A DNA stretch of 64,000 bases from Agrobacterium albertimagni AOL15 (GTDB lineage: Bacteria; Pseudomonadota; Alphaproteobacteria; Rhizobiales; Rhizobiaceae): the NCBI RefSeq assembly GCF_000300855.1, contig NZ_ALJF01000011.1:186001-250000 (forward strand), given 5' to 3'. Numbering within the stretch: position 1 is the first letter of the stretch; each line of letters begins with the position of its first letter. Below, piece after piece: positions 43,748 to 52,705 of this stretch. Position numbers and translations under genes: made by a program. The notes beneath the pieces are model-generated. The model ran no database searches and was not told where the DNA came from. It saw nothing but the letters and a program-made list of their open reading frames with translations.

Positions 43748-44144
43748 CCTTGGGGGCGGGGACTTGGGGAGAACGCAGGCCGGACGGTTAAGGGGCTCGC
43801 CTGCCATTTCGTTGGCCACGGAAAGAAACCGGAAAAATTTCCGTGTTCCCCATTTCCCGTCGCGTCCGGTTGGCACGGCCTGCGCTCTGCCATAAGAACG
43901 CGGCATATGACGTCCGGTTCCGCGCTTTGCAGAAAAATTTCGACATTTTCGGCAATGGCCTCCGAAGCGCCTGTTTCCGTGGTTTTTCTTGACGCACGGC
44001 CATGAATATGGCCTAAGGCCTCGCGATGGAACAGGCGGTTCTCCGGGCCCCACCCTGTCCGTCGCAAGCCACCATCGGCAGTCTCACAATTTTCGATCCA
44101 GCGCCAAGGCGCCAGGTCCCCCGCACGCACCACGAGCTGAATTC
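43748..44144. other. Gene-free stretch upstream of gltX
   Basis: No coding frame here looks real. The visible structures are a CACGGAAA/TTTCCGTG hairpin (43817-43824 and 43838-43845) and AT-rich runs near 43930-43960 that could serve as a promoter. The region should contain the gltX promoter. A small RNA is possible but there is no direct evidence for one. Confidence 0.4.
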
Positions 44145-45602
44145 ATGACCACATCAGGCGTCCGCGTCCGCATCGCACCCTCCCCGACCGGCGAACCCCA
44201 TGTCGGCACCGCGTATATCGCGCTGTTCAACTATCTCTTCGCCAAGAAATTCGGCGGTGAGTTCATCCTGCGCATCGAGGACACCGACGCGACGCGCTCG
44301 ACCGCCGAGTTCGAGCAGAAGGTGCTGGACGCCTTGAAATGGACCGGTCTCACCTGGTCGGAAGGCCCCGATGTCGGCGGCCCCTACGGCCCCTACCGCC
44401 AGTCCGAGCGCAAGGATCTCTACCGCCCCTTCGTCGACAAGATGCTCGACAATGGCGGCGCTTTCCATTGTTTCTGCACACCCGAACGGCTGGAGAGCAT
44501 GCGCGAAGCCCAGCGCGCAGCCGGCAAGCCGCCGGGTTATGACGGCCACTGCCTGCATCTGAAGGCTGAAGAAGTCACGAGCCGCGTTGCGGCCGGTGAG
44601 CCGCATGTCGTGCGCCTGAAGGTGCCGACCGAAGGCTCCTGCGATTTCCACGACGGCGTCTATGGCGATGTCTCGATCCCGTGGGAAAGCGTCGACATGC
44701 AGGTGCTGCTGAAGGCGGACGGCATGCCGACCTACCACATGGCAAACGTCGTCGACGACCACATGATGAAGATCACCCACGTCGCGCGCGGCGAAGAGTG
44801 GCTGGCTTCCGTGCCGAAGCACATCCTGATCTACAAGCATCTCGGTCTTGAGCCGCCTGTCTTCATGCACCTGTCGCTGATGCGCAATCACGACAAGTCG
44901 AAGCTGTCGAAGCGCAAGAACCCGACCTCGATCTCCTACTATTCGGCGCTCGGCTACCTGCCGGAAGCGCTGATGAACTTCCTCGGCCTGTTCTTCATCC
45001 AGATTGCCGAAGGCGAAGAGCTCCTGACCATGGAAGAGCTGATCGAGAAGTTCGATCCGGACAACCTCTCCAAGGCTGGCGCGATCTTCGACATCCAGAA
45101 GCTCGACTGGCTTAACGGCCGCTGGCTGCGCGAGAAGCTGACCCCAGAAGACTTCGTCGCCCGCGTGCTCGACTGGGCGCAGGAAAACGACCGCCTCGTC
45201 GAAGGCCTGAAGCTCGCCCAGAGCCGCGTAACCAAGCTCGGCGAACTGCCACCGCTTGCCGGCTTCCTGCTGGCAAACGACGTCGGCCTGACGCCCGCCT
45301 CCTTCGGCGGCCTGAAGACCAGCCCGGCCGAGACGCTGGAAATCGTGACCACCGTTCAGGCGGATCTCGAAAAGATCCTCGAATGGAATGTCACGACCAT
45401 CGAGGAAGAGCTGCGCGCGATCTCCGAGCGCATGGGCAAAAAGCTCCGCGTCGTCACCCCACCCCTCTTCGTCGCCGTCTCCGGCAGCCAGCGCTCGCTG
45501 CCGCTGTTTGACAGTATGGCACTGCTCGGCCGCTCGGTCGTGCGCCAGCGCTTGAAGGTTGCTATCCAGGTGCTGACCGCAATGGCGGGTGCGCAGAACT
45601 AA
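44145..45602 (+). CDS. gltX: Glutamyl-tRNA synthetase
   Basis: The protein is 485 residues, a class I synthetase that charges tRNA-Glu. The HIGH-type motif is in IAPSPTGEPHVGTAYIALF (HVGT) and the KMSKS-type motif in KLSKRKNPTSI. IEDTDATRS and YGPYRQSERKDLY are the glutamate- and acceptor-binding stretches. ATG 44145 begins the conserved N terminus; the open frame upstream is unlike any GltX. Rhizobia carry two GltX paralogues, and this one lies beside lysS as in related genomes. Whether it also charges tRNA-Gln for the GatCAB route cannot be read from the sequence. Confidence 0.96.
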   Translation: MTTSGVRVRIAPSPTGEPHVGTAYIALFNYLFAKKFGGEFILRIEDTDATRSTAEFEQKVLDALKWTGLTWSEGPDVGGPYGPYRQSERKDLYRPFVDKMLDNGGAFHCFCTPERLESMREAQRAAGKPPGYDGHCLHLKAEEVTSRVAAGEPHVVRLKVPTEGSCDFHDGVYGDVSIPWESVDMQVLLKADGMPTYHMANVVDDHMMKITHVARGEEWLASVPKHILIYKHLGLEPPVFMHLSLMRNHDKSKLSKRKNPTSISYYSALGYLPEALMNFLGLFFIQIAEGEELLTMEELIEKFDPDNLSKAGAIFDIQKLDWLNGRWLREKLTPEDFVARVLDWAQENDRLVEGLKLAQSRVTKLGELPPLAGFLLANDVGLTPASFGGLKTSPAETLEIVTTVQADLEKILEWNVTTIEEELRAISERMGKKLRVVTPPLFVAVSGSQRSLPLFDSMALLGRSVVRQRLKVAIQVLTAMAGAQN

Positions 45603-45638
45603 CGACTGAGTGCCGCCTTAAGGGGCGGTGCAGAAACT

Positions 45639-45756
45639 ACCCCCCTCTGCCCTGCCGGGCATCTCCCCCACACAGGGGGAGAGCGGGCAAGCCCGAACCG
45701 GCGGAGACCAGTCTCCCCCCTTGTGGGAGAGATGTCACGAAGTGACAGAGGGGGGT
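45639..45756. repeat. Mosaic intergenic palindromic repeat between gltX and lysS (copy 3)
   Basis: The terminal arms ACCCCCCTCTG (45639-45649) and CAGAGGGGGGT (45746-45756) are complementary. Internal hairpins include CTGCCCTGCCGGGCA, TCTCCCCCACACAGGGGGAGA and TCTCCCCCCTTGTGGGAGA. It is a different type from copies 1/4 and 2/5 but has the same organisation. Confidence 0.75.
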
Positions 45757-45791
45757 GAAACACACTCCAGGCCGATCCGAGGCGATACCCG

Positions 45792-47288
45792 ATGACCGAA
45801 CAGACCACCGAAACCGCCCTTTCCTCAGACCCGACGGAAGTCCGCCGCCAGAAGCTTGCGCTGTTGCGCGAACAGGTCGGCGACGTCTATCCGGCACATT
45901 TCCACCGCACGATGACCAATGCGGAATTTGCCGAGAAATACGCGAGCCTCGAGCTGGACGAAACCTCTGAGGATATCATCACGGTCGCCGGCCGCGTCTA
46001 TTCCTCGCGCAATTCCGGCATGTTCATGGATATCCATGACGCCTCGGGCAAGATCCAGATCTTCTCCCACAAGGATACGACGCCGGAAGAAGCCCGCGCG
46101 CTTCTGCCGATGATCGACCTCGGCGACATCATCGGCGTGAAGGGTCAGGTCCGCCGGACCAAGCGTGGCGAGCTGACGATCAACGCCCATGAAATCACCA
46201 TGCTGACCAAGACGCTTCTCCCCATGCCGGAGAAGTATCACGGCCTCGCCGACATCGAGCTGCGCTACCGCAAGCGCCACCTCGACATCCTCACCAATGA
46301 GGAATCCAAGCTCCGCTTCCAGCAGCGCTCGAAGATCGTCTCCGGCATCCGCCGCTTCCTTGAGGGCGAAGGCTTCCTCGAAGTCGAGACGCCGATGCTG
46401 CAGACCGTCTATGGCGGCGCGACCGCCGAGCCCTTCAAGACGCACCACAACACGCTGAAGATGGACATGTTTCTGCGCATCGCGCCGGAACTGTTCCTGA
46501 AGCGCACCCTGGTGTCGGGCCTTGCCGACAAGGTGTTCGAGGTCAACCGCAACTTCCGCAACGAAGGTGTGTCGACCCGCCACAATCCCGAATTCACCAT
46601 GATGGAATGCTACTGGGCCTATGCCGACTATGAGGACATGATGGGCCTCGTCGAGCGCATGTTCGAGACGCTCGCAATCAGCATCCACGGCACGACCGAC
46701 CTCACCTTCGGTGACAAGCAGCTTTCCTTCAAGGGCCCGTTCAAGCGCGTGCCCATGCCCGACGCCGTCAAGGAAGCAACCGGCATCGACTTCCTTTCGA
46801 TGAAGACCGACGAAGAAGCCCGCACCGCCGCCAAGGCTGCCGGCTTTGCCGTCGAGAAGGACTGGACCTGGGGCGAATGCCTCGCCTTCATCTTCGAGGA
46901 AAAGGTCGAGGGCACGCTGATCCAGCCGAGCCACGTGACGCATTTCCCCAAGGACATCTCGCCCTTCGCCAAGGAAGTGCCGGGCGAGCCGCGTCTCGTC
47001 GAGCGTTTCGAAACCTATTGCAACGCCTGGGAAGTCGGCAACGCCTTCTCCGAGTTGAACGATCCTGAAGAGCAGCGCAAGCGCATGGTCGAGCAGCTCG
47101 AACAGGCCCATTCGCGCGGCGAAAAGGACAAGCAGCTCGACGACGAGTTCCTCGACGCCATCGACCAGGGCATGCCGCCCGCAGGCGGCCTCGGCATCGG
47201 CGTCGACCGCTTGATCATGCTCTTGACCAACGCCCCGTCGATCCGCGACGTCATCCTCTTCCCGGCGCGCCGCAACCGCAACGATTGA
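45792..47288 (+). CDS. lysS: Lysyl-tRNA synthetase, class II
   Basis: The protein is 498 residues. The N-terminal OB-fold anticodon-binding domain (ITVAGRVYSSRNSGMFMDIHD) is followed by the class II core: motif 1 region FLEVETPMLQTVYGGATAEPF, motif 2 FEVNRNFRNEGVSTRHNPEFTMMECYWAY and motif 3 PPAGGLGIGVDRLIMLLT. This is the bacterial LysRS of normal length. It follows gltX in the same direction with a 189-base gap occupied by a palindromic repeat. A very strong terminator follows. Confidence 0.97.
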   Translation: MTEQTTETALSSDPTEVRRQKLALLREQVGDVYPAHFHRTMTNAEFAEKYASLELDETSEDIITVAGRVYSSRNSGMFMDIHDASGKIQIFSHKDTTPEEARALLPMIDLGDIIGVKGQVRRTKRGELTINAHEITMLTKTLLPMPEKYHGLADIELRYRKRHLDILTNEESKLRFQQRSKIVSGIRRFLEGEGFLEVETPMLQTVYGGATAEPFKTHHNTLKMDMFLRIAPELFLKRTLVSGLADKVFEVNRNFRNEGVSTRHNPEFTMMECYWAYADYEDMMGLVERMFETLAISIHGTTDLTFGDKQLSFKGPFKRVPMPDAVKEATGIDFLSMKTDEEARTAAKAAGFAVEKDWTWGECLAFIFEEKVEGTLIQPSHVTHFPKDISPFAKEVPGEPRLVERFETYCNAWEVGNAFSELNDPEEQRKRMVEQLEQAHSRGEKDKQLDDEFLDAIDQGMPPAGGLGIGVDRLIMLLTNAPSIRDVILFPARRNRND

Positions 47289-47304
47289 GCGGCTTATCAG
47301 CTTG

Positions 47305-47345
47305 AAATACAAAGCCCCGGTCCTAAGGACCGGGGCTTTGTATTT
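47305..47345 (+). terminator. Strong terminator between lysS and the convergent His-rich gene
   Basis: A 19-bp perfect stem (AAATACAAAGCCCCGGTCC at 47305-47323 with its complement at 47327-47345) has a TAA loop and ends in T-rich sequence. The A-rich left side lets it serve the minus strand as well. Confidence 0.9.
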
Positions 47346-47381
47346 GTGGGATAGGAGCTGGTGCCTAGCGAACAGGCCGCT

Positions 47382-48902
47382 TCAATGGCTGGCCTTGGCA
47401 TGCTCGTCAGCCTTGGGCTTGGCCTTTGGCGGCAGGATCGCCTCGTCTTCGGCAGGAGCACCATGGCCATCAGATGTGTGGCTGTCGCCCGACTTGGCGG
47501 CATGCTCTTCGGTCGGTGCATGACCATCGGCTGCAGCCCCATGCTCTTCCGGCTTGGTGGCTGGCGACACACCATCAGGCGTGATCGGCTGGGCGCGCAT
47601 CTTTTCGAGCCAGGCGGCGCCATGATCCGTGGTCGCAGCAGCGTCTAAACCGTCGGCCGGCTCCACCTTCGCGGCCGCATCCTCGACAGGAAGCTCTTCT
47701 TCGGCGCCACCGAGGCCGACCATGCTCTTGATCGAGGCGAACCAGCCCTCACCTTCGACGGGCGCCTCTTCGGCAACGGGCGTCTCACCGGCGGGCTTCT
47801 CTTCGCTGTGCGCGACCTGTTCTTCGGCATGCTCGGGCGCAACCGCGTGAGCCGCATCAGCTGCGGGTTCTTCAGCATGCGCAGCAGGAGCCGTTGCAGT
47901 ATGATCGGTCGCGGCGTCATCATGCGTCTCGGCAGCGGCTGGCTCACCATGCGCGACATCAGTCGGCTTCGCATGATCTTCGGCCGGCGCCTCGTGTCCC
48001 TCTGCAACGGCCTCGTGGGCCTCGCCGGGTGCCGCGTGATCATCCGCCGGTGCGGCATGGCCTTCGGCCGGTGCGTCATCGCCACCCAGGCCAACTATGC
48101 CCATCAACGAGGCCATCCAGCCCTTGCTTTCTTCGCCACCATGTTCGGCAACCGGCGTTTCCTCGCCGTGTTCGCCGACAGGCGCATCGCCATGGCCCTC
48201 GGCTTCGCCATGCCCTTCTGCGGCGCCGTGACCATCCGCCGGCTTTTCGCCATGGGCATCGTCGGCGCCGTGAGCGGCCTTGTCACCATGGCCGTCGGCT
48301 TTCGCCCCGTGGCCCTCGCTCTCCGGCATCAGGCCCTCGGGCTTCACGCAATCCGTCTGGTCGTTGAGCTTCGCCACCAGCGCCTGAATGTCATCTTCGA
48401 GCATGTCGATACGCTCGCCGAAAAAGGCGCCATTGGGCGCTGCGGACCCATCGACATAGCGTGCCGTCAGCACCCGCGCAGACATTTCCTCAGGCACGTG
48501 GCTCGGATCCGGCACATAGATGACATCGGCACCAACGGCGCGGCCACGCATGCCCGAGCGATCCTTCGGACCGCTCGCATCGAGCACGACGACTTGCACC
48601 AGATCGGCCTTCTTCGTTTCCTGCAGTGTCTTCGCCACGCGCAGCGCCGTCTTGACGCGCGCCAGCCCGTCACCAGGCTTGTTGGTGGTGATGAACTTGC
48701 GCACCCAGAAGCGATCCTTCTTGTGGATCTCGACGGTTTTCACCTCCGTGCATTCGAGCCCGTTGAGCTCCGCATAGGACGGCCCGAGCAGCTTGTCCGC
48801 ACCGATATAGACGGCGGCGGCACCGGTGCCCCCGAGGGTGACCAGCACCCCGCCCAAAATCAGCATGAGCTTTCGTGAAAGGTGGATCTTGGGCACCTTC
48901 AC
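47382..48902 (-). CDS. Membrane-anchored His/Glu/Ala-rich protein, unknown, divergent from sitABCD
   Basis: I do not recognise a family. From the GTG at 48902 (GGAG 8 bases upstream; an ATG at 48944 would add 14 residues) the protein is 506 residues. It has one N-terminal membrane helix (about 11-34). A compact, probably periplasmic domain of some 145 residues carries two cysteines (GLECTEV and QTDCV) that could pair. A 300-residue low-complexity tail follows with about 29 histidines, many as GHG, DGHG or EGH. The tail holds two copies of a 30-residue unit with ETPVAE followed by GW(M/F)AS....VGLGG (about 248-281 and 374-407). It shares a 212-base promoter region with the manganese importer, so metal buffering or sensing at the membrane is a reasonable inference. 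Confidence 0.8.
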   Translation of the reverse strand: MKVPKIHLSRKLMLILGGVLVTLGGTGAAAVYIGADKLLGPSYAELNGLECTEVKTVEIHKKDRFWVRKFITTNKPGDGLARVKTALRVAKTLQETKKADLVQVVVLDASGPKDRSGMRGRAVGADVIYVPDPSHVPEEMSARVLTARYVDGSAAPNGAFFGERIDMLEDDIQALVAKLNDQTDCVKPEGLMPESEGHGAKADGHGDKAAHGADDAHGEKPADGHGAAEGHGEAEGHGDAPVGEHGEETPVAEHGGEESKGWMASLMGIVGLGGDDAPAEGHAAPADDHAAPGEAHEAVAEGHEAPAEDHAKPTDVAHGEPAAAETHDDAATDHTATAPAAHAEEPAADAAHAVAPEHAEEQVAHSEEKPAGETPVAEEAPVEGEGWFASIKSMVGLGGAEEELPVEDAAAKVEPADGLDAAATTDHGAAWLEKMRAQPITPDGVSPATKPEEHGAAADGHAPTEEHAAKSGDSHTSDGHGAPAEDEAILPPKAKPKADEHAKASH

Positions 48903-49027
48903 GCTTGGAACTCCGCCATGACACTGTCCCGACTGTTTACGCAATACTGAGGACCACCATACGCCCCTCTCCTTGCGGAACCTTTAACCCCGCCTTTCCA
49001 GTTACGGCACACCTGTCGCACGACTCT

Positions 49028-49048
49028 TTTTGCGAATGATTTGCAAAA
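49028..49048. promoter_or_regulatory. Mur box 1 upstream of sitA
   Basis: The 21-bp near-palindrome has core TGCGAATGATTTGCA within TTTTGC...GCAAAA arms; only two symmetric positions plus the centre deviate. It resembles the manganese-responsive sites bound by the Fur-family regulator Mur in front of rhizobial sitABCD. It lies just upstream of the -35 box. Confidence 0.7.
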
Positions 49049-49051
49049 GCG

Positions 49052-49079
49052 TTGACATCGGCGTGAAGCGCGATAGATT
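49052..49079 (+). promoter_or_regulatory. Likely sitA promoter
   Basis: TTGACA (49052-49057) is followed after 16 bases by TAGATT (49074-49079). It lies exactly between the two Mur-type boxes and 36 bases before the sitA start codon. Confidence 0.6.
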
Positions 49080-49083
49080 TTAA

Positions 49084-49098
49084 TGCGAATGACTTGCA
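49084..49098. promoter_or_regulatory. Mur box 2 overlapping the sitA transcription start
   Basis: TGCGAATGACTTGCA is a 15-bp near-palindrome almost identical to the core of box 1. It is 53 bp downstream of box 1 (about five helical turns) and 16 bases before the sitA ATG. It would block initiation if bound. Confidence 0.7.
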
Positions 49099-49114
49099 AG
49101 AACAGGAATGGACT

Positions 49115-50002
49115 ATGGTCTCGAAGCTTGCCTGCCGTCTTCTCGCTCTGGCGCTGCTGCTGCCGGGGACAGCCCTTGCCGACGACAAGCCGAAGGTCGT
49201 CACGACCTTCACCGTGATTGCCGACATTGCCCAGAACGTCGCCGGCAGTGCGGCGACTGTCGAAAGCATTACCAAGCCCGGCGCCGAGATCCACGGCTAC
49301 CAGCCGACGCCGCGTGACATTCTGAAGGCCCGCGACGCCGACCTCGTGCTGCGCAATGGTCTGAACCTCGAAGCCTGGTTCGAAAAATTCCTCGCCAATC
49401 TCGGCGATGTCCCGACCGTCACCGTCAGCGACGGCGTCGAGCCGATCGGCATTGCCGGCGGCAGCTATGACGGCAAACCAAACCCGCATGCCTGGATGTC
49501 GCCGGAAAACGCGCTCATCTATGTCGAGAACATCCGCAAGGCGCTGACCGATCTCGATCCCGCCAACGCCGCGATCTACGAGGCCAATGCCCGGACCTAT
49601 TCTCAGAAGATCAGCGCCGAGATCGAGCCGATGAAGGCGGAAATCGCCAGGATCCCTGAAAACGAGCGCTTCCTCGTCACCAGCGAAGGCGCCTTCTCCT
49701 ACCTTGCCCGCGACCTCGGCATGCAGGAACTCTATCTCTGGCCGATCAATGCGGACAGTCAGGGCACGCCACAGCAGGTCAGGGCCGTCGTCGACCAGGT
49801 GATCGAAAACAAGATTCCCGTCGTATTCTCCGAGAGTACCGTCTCCGACAAGCCGGCCCAGCAGGTGGCCGCGGAGACCGGCGCCCGCTACGGGGGCATC
49901 CTCTATGTGGATTCGTTGAGCGAAGCGGATGGTCCGGTCCCGACCTATCTGGATCTCTTGAAGGTGACGGTTTCGACCATTGTGAAGGGCTTTGCCGGAT
50001 GA
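49115..50002 (+). CDS. sitA: Manganese (Mn/Fe) ABC transporter substrate-binding protein
   Basis: The protein is 295 residues of cluster A-I. A signal peptide ends at GTALA. The mature protein shows the metal-binding order His ([10 protein letters not shown]), His ([19 protein letters not shown]), Glu ([15 protein letters not shown]) and Asp ([11 protein letters not shown]). Glu at the third position and the lack of a His-rich loop favour manganese or iron over zinc (ZnuA has a third His). The start is the ATG at 49115 with AGGA 8 bases upstream. It opens a four-gene operon with Mur-type boxes in front. Confidence 0.95.
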   Translation: MVSKLACRLLALALLLPGTALADDKPKVVTTFTVIADIAQNVAGSAATVESITKPGAEIHGYQPTPRDILKARDADLVLRNGLNLEAWFEKFLANLGDVPTVTVSDGVEPIGIAGGSYDGKPNPHAWMSPENALIYVENIRKALTDLDPANAAIYEANARTYSQKISAEIEPMKAEIARIPENERFLVTSEGAFSYLARDLGMQELYLWPINADSQGTPQQVRAVVDQVIENKIPVVFSESTVSDKPAQQVAAETGARYGGILYVDSLSEADGPVPTYLDLLKVTVSTIVKGFAG

Positions 50003-50886
50003 TCATGGGATCGGGCACGAGACGCAGCCGCGAAGGCATCGCCGCAGAGGATGTGACGGTGACCTATCGCAACGGCCACACAGCCCTGCGCCATGCGAGC
50101 TTCGCCATCCCGCCCGGAACCATCACTGCCCTTGTCGGCGTCAACGGCGCCGGCAAGTCGACGCTTTTCAAGGCGATCATGGGCTTCGTGCCAGTTGCCT
50201 CAGGCGAAATCCGCGTGCTCGGCATGAGCGTGCGGGAAGCCCTTCGCCAGAACCTCGTCGCCTATGTCCCCCAGGCGGAAGAGGTTGACTGGAACTTCCC
50301 CGTGCTGGTCGAGGACGTCGTCATGATGGGCCGCTACGGCCACATGAATTTCCTGCGCATCCCGTCAAAGCGTGATCACCAGCTCGTGGATGAGGCACTT
50401 TCCCGCGTCGGCATGGGCGACTATCGCAAGCGCCAGATCGGCGAACTCTCCGGCGGCCAGCGCAAGCGCGTCTTTTTGGCCCGGGCGCTTGCCCAGGAAG
50501 GTCAGGTCATCCTGCTCGACGAACCCTTCACCGGCGTCGACGTCACCACCGAGGAACAGATCATCGGCCTGATGAAGGACCTGCGCGATGAAGGCCGGGT
50601 GATGCTGGTCTCCACCCACAATCTCGGCAGCGTCCCCGACTTTTGCGACCGCACCATTTTCGTTAAGGGCACGGTCATCGCCTCGGGCAAGACCGAGAAT
50701 ACCTTCACCGAAGAGAACCTGAAAACTGCCTTTGGCGGTGCGCTGCGCCATTTCGTGCTCGCCGGCCGCGATCTGCACGACGACGATGACGGCCGCGAGG
50801 TCACCGTCATCACCGACGACGAACGCCCCTTCGTGATCTATGGGCAGCCGAAACCGGGAGCATCAGATGCTCGCGACCCTGGTTGA
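49999..50886 (+). CDS. sitB: Manganese ABC transporter ATP-binding protein
   Basis: The protein is 295 residues. Walker A is [16 protein letters not shown], the Q-loop region [14 protein letters not shown], the signature [16 protein letters not shown] and Walker [13 protein letters not shown]. The last 40 residues are an acidic extension ([19 protein letters not shown]) beyond the usual ATPase core. The start overlaps the sitA stop (ATGA), and AAGG lies upstream within sitA. The stop overlaps the sitC start region by 20 bases. Confidence 0.95.
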   Translation: MIMGSGTRRSREGIAAEDVTVTYRNGHTALRHASFAIPPGTITALVGVNGAGKSTLFKAIMGFVPVASGEIRVLGMSVREALRQNLVAYVPQAEEVDWNFPVLVEDVVMMGRYGHMNFLRIPSKRDHQLVDEALSRVGMGDYRKRQIGELSGGQRKRVFLARALAQEGQVILLDEPFTGVDVTTEEQIIGLMKDLRDEGRVMLVSTHNLGSVPDFCDRTIFVKGTVIASGKTENTFTEENLKTAFGGALRHFVLAGRDLHDDDDGREVTVITDDERPFVIYGQPKPGASDARDPG

Positions 50887-51775
50887 GCCCTTCACCTACG
50901 ACTACATGCGCAACGCCATTCTGGTGTCTGCGCTGGTCGGCGGCGTCTGCGGGTTTCTCTCCGCCTATCTGATGCTGAAAGGCTGGTCACTGATCGGCGA
51001 CGCGCTCTCCCATGCCATCGTGCCCGGCGTTGCCGGCGCCTATATGTTGGGCCTGCCTTTCGCGTTTGGAGCTTTCCTATCCGGCGGGCTCGCAGCGCTC
51101 ACTATCCTCTTCCTCAACCAGCGAACCAAGCTGAAGGAGGATGCGATCATCGGGCTGATCTTCACGTCCTTCTTCGGCCTCGGCCTGTTCATGGTCTCGA
51201 TCTCACCCGTCTCGATCGACATCAAAACCATTGTTCTCGGCAATATTCTGGCCATCTCGCCCGCCGACACGCTGCAGCTGATCCTGATCGGCGGCGTAAG
51301 CCTCCTCGTCCTGACGCTCAAGTGGAAGGACCTGATGGTCACCTTCTTCGACGAGAACCATGCCCGCTCGATCGGCCTCAAACCCGAACGCCTCAAGGTG
51401 ATCTTCTTCACCCTGCTTGCAGCCTCCACGGTTGCCGCCATGCAGACCGTCGGCGCCTTCCTCGTCATCGCCATGGTCGTCACGCCGGGCGCAACCGCCT
51501 ATCTTTTGACCGACCGCTTCCAGCGCCTGATCCTCCTCGCCCTCGGCATCGGAGCCGGCACGAGCTTCATCGGTGCCTATGCGAGTTACTTCCTCGATGG
51601 CGCGACCGGCGGCATCATCGTCGTCCTGCAGACACTGATCTTCCTCGCAGCCTTCCTCTTCGCCCCGAAGCACGGCATACTCGCCGCCCGCAGCCGCGCC
51701 CGCGAAGCGCTGGAGCCCATGCCTCCGGCATCGGCGGCAGAGACGCATCGCTTAGCCGAGGAGCGCCCCGCATGA
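50867..51775 (+). CDS. sitC: Manganese ABC transporter permease
   Basis: The protein is 302 residues with eight or nine helices of the ABC-3 family. Family stretches are [51 protein letters not shown] and [24 protein letters not shown]. The ATG at 50867 has GGGAG 6 bases upstream; earlier starts fall inside sitB. The stop overlaps the sitD start (ATGA). It pairs with SitD to form the channel. Confidence 0.94.
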   Translation: MLATLVEPFTYDYMRNAILVSALVGGVCGFLSAYLMLKGWSLIGDALSHAIVPGVAGAYMLGLPFAFGAFLSGGLAALTILFLNQRTKLKEDAIIGLIFTSFFGLGLFMVSISPVSIDIKTIVLGNILAISPADTLQLILIGGVSLLVLTLKWKDLMVTFFDENHARSIGLKPERLKVIFFTLLAASTVAAMQTVGAFLVIAMVVTPGATAYLLTDRFQRLILLALGIGAGTSFIGAYASYFLDGATGGIIVVLQTLIFLAAFLFAPKHGILAARSRAREALEPMPPASAAETHRLAEERPA

Positions 51776-52629
51776 GCGAAACCCTCGAACTGGCCATCCT
51801 ACCGTTCCAACTGCCCTTCATGCAGACGGCCTTCGGCGTCACGCTGATGATCGCCGTACCGATGGCGCTTCTCTCCTGCCTGCTGGTGCTGAAGGGCTGG
51901 TCGCTGATGGGCGATGCCGTCTCGCATGCCGTGCTGCCCGGCGTCGTCATCGCCTATATCGCCGGCATTCCGCTTGCGATCGGTGCCTTTGTCGCCGGCC
52001 TCTTCTGCGCGCTTCTGACCGGTTTCATCAAGGAGAACAGCCGGATCAAGGAAGACACGGTGCTGGGCATCGTCTTTTCCGGCATGTTCGGCCTCGGCCT
52101 GGTGCTTTATGTCCAGGTCGAAAGCGCAGTTCACCTCGACCACATCCTCTTCGGCGACATGCTGGGCATCCTAACCTCGGAACTCGTGGAAACCGGCCTG
52201 ATCGCCCTCTTCGCCACCGCATTCCTTGTCGTCTTGCGCAAGGATCTGCTGGCGCATGCCTTCGACCCGCAACATGCCCAGGCGATCGGTCTTTCCGTGC
52301 GCCTGCTGCATTACGGCCAGCTTGCGGTGCTTTCACTGGTCGTCGTTGGCGCCTTGAAGGCTGTCGGCATCATCCTCTCGGTCGCCATGCTCGTTGCCCC
52401 GGGCGCCATCGCCTTTCTGGTCACAAAGCGCTACGCCATGATGCTGGTCGCCGCCGTGACTGTCGCAGTCTTCTCCTCGCTCACAGGCATCTATCTCAGC
52501 TTCTTCATCGACAGCGCGCCGGCCCCGACCATCGTGCTGATCATGAGCGGCCTCTTCGTGCTCGCCTTCTTCCGCACGCTCTGGCAGGCCCGCAGCGTGA
52601 ACCGCGTGGCCGCGGCAGAAGACATCTGA
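51772..52629 (+). CDS. sitD: Manganese ABC transporter permease
   Basis: The protein is 285 residues of the ABC-3 family, similar to SitC: LLVLKGWSLMGDAVSHAVLPGVVIAYIAG, IKEDTVLGIVFSGMFGLGLVLY and AVGIILSVAMLVAPGAIAFLVTKRY. Eight helices are expected. It overlaps sitC by 4 bases and ends the sit operon; arsA follows after 76 bases on the same strand and might share the transcript. Confidence 0.94.
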   Translation: MSETLELAILPFQLPFMQTAFGVTLMIAVPMALLSCLLVLKGWSLMGDAVSHAVLPGVVIAYIAGIPLAIGAFVAGLFCALLTGFIKENSRIKEDTVLGIVFSGMFGLGLVLYVQVESAVHLDHILFGDMLGILTSELVETGLIALFATAFLVVLRKDLLAHAFDPQHAQAIGLSVRLLHYGQLAVLSLVVVGALKAVGIILSVAMLVAPGAIAFLVTKRYAMMLVAAVTVAVFSSLTGIYLSFFIDSAPAPTIVLIMSGLFVLAFFRTLWQARSVNRVAAAEDI

Positions 52630-52705
52630 TCACTCTGCCACTTGGCATGGATCAAGTGCGCAAGGGCAAGACCGGGCTAGGGTCTCCTCATCAACGCGAG
52701 GATGG

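Noticed and set aside
43688..44005. A 105-codon open frame after the SLC13 gene
   Set aside because: It crosses the terminator hairpin, has no ribosome-binding sequence, and its composition is unlike the neighbouring genes.
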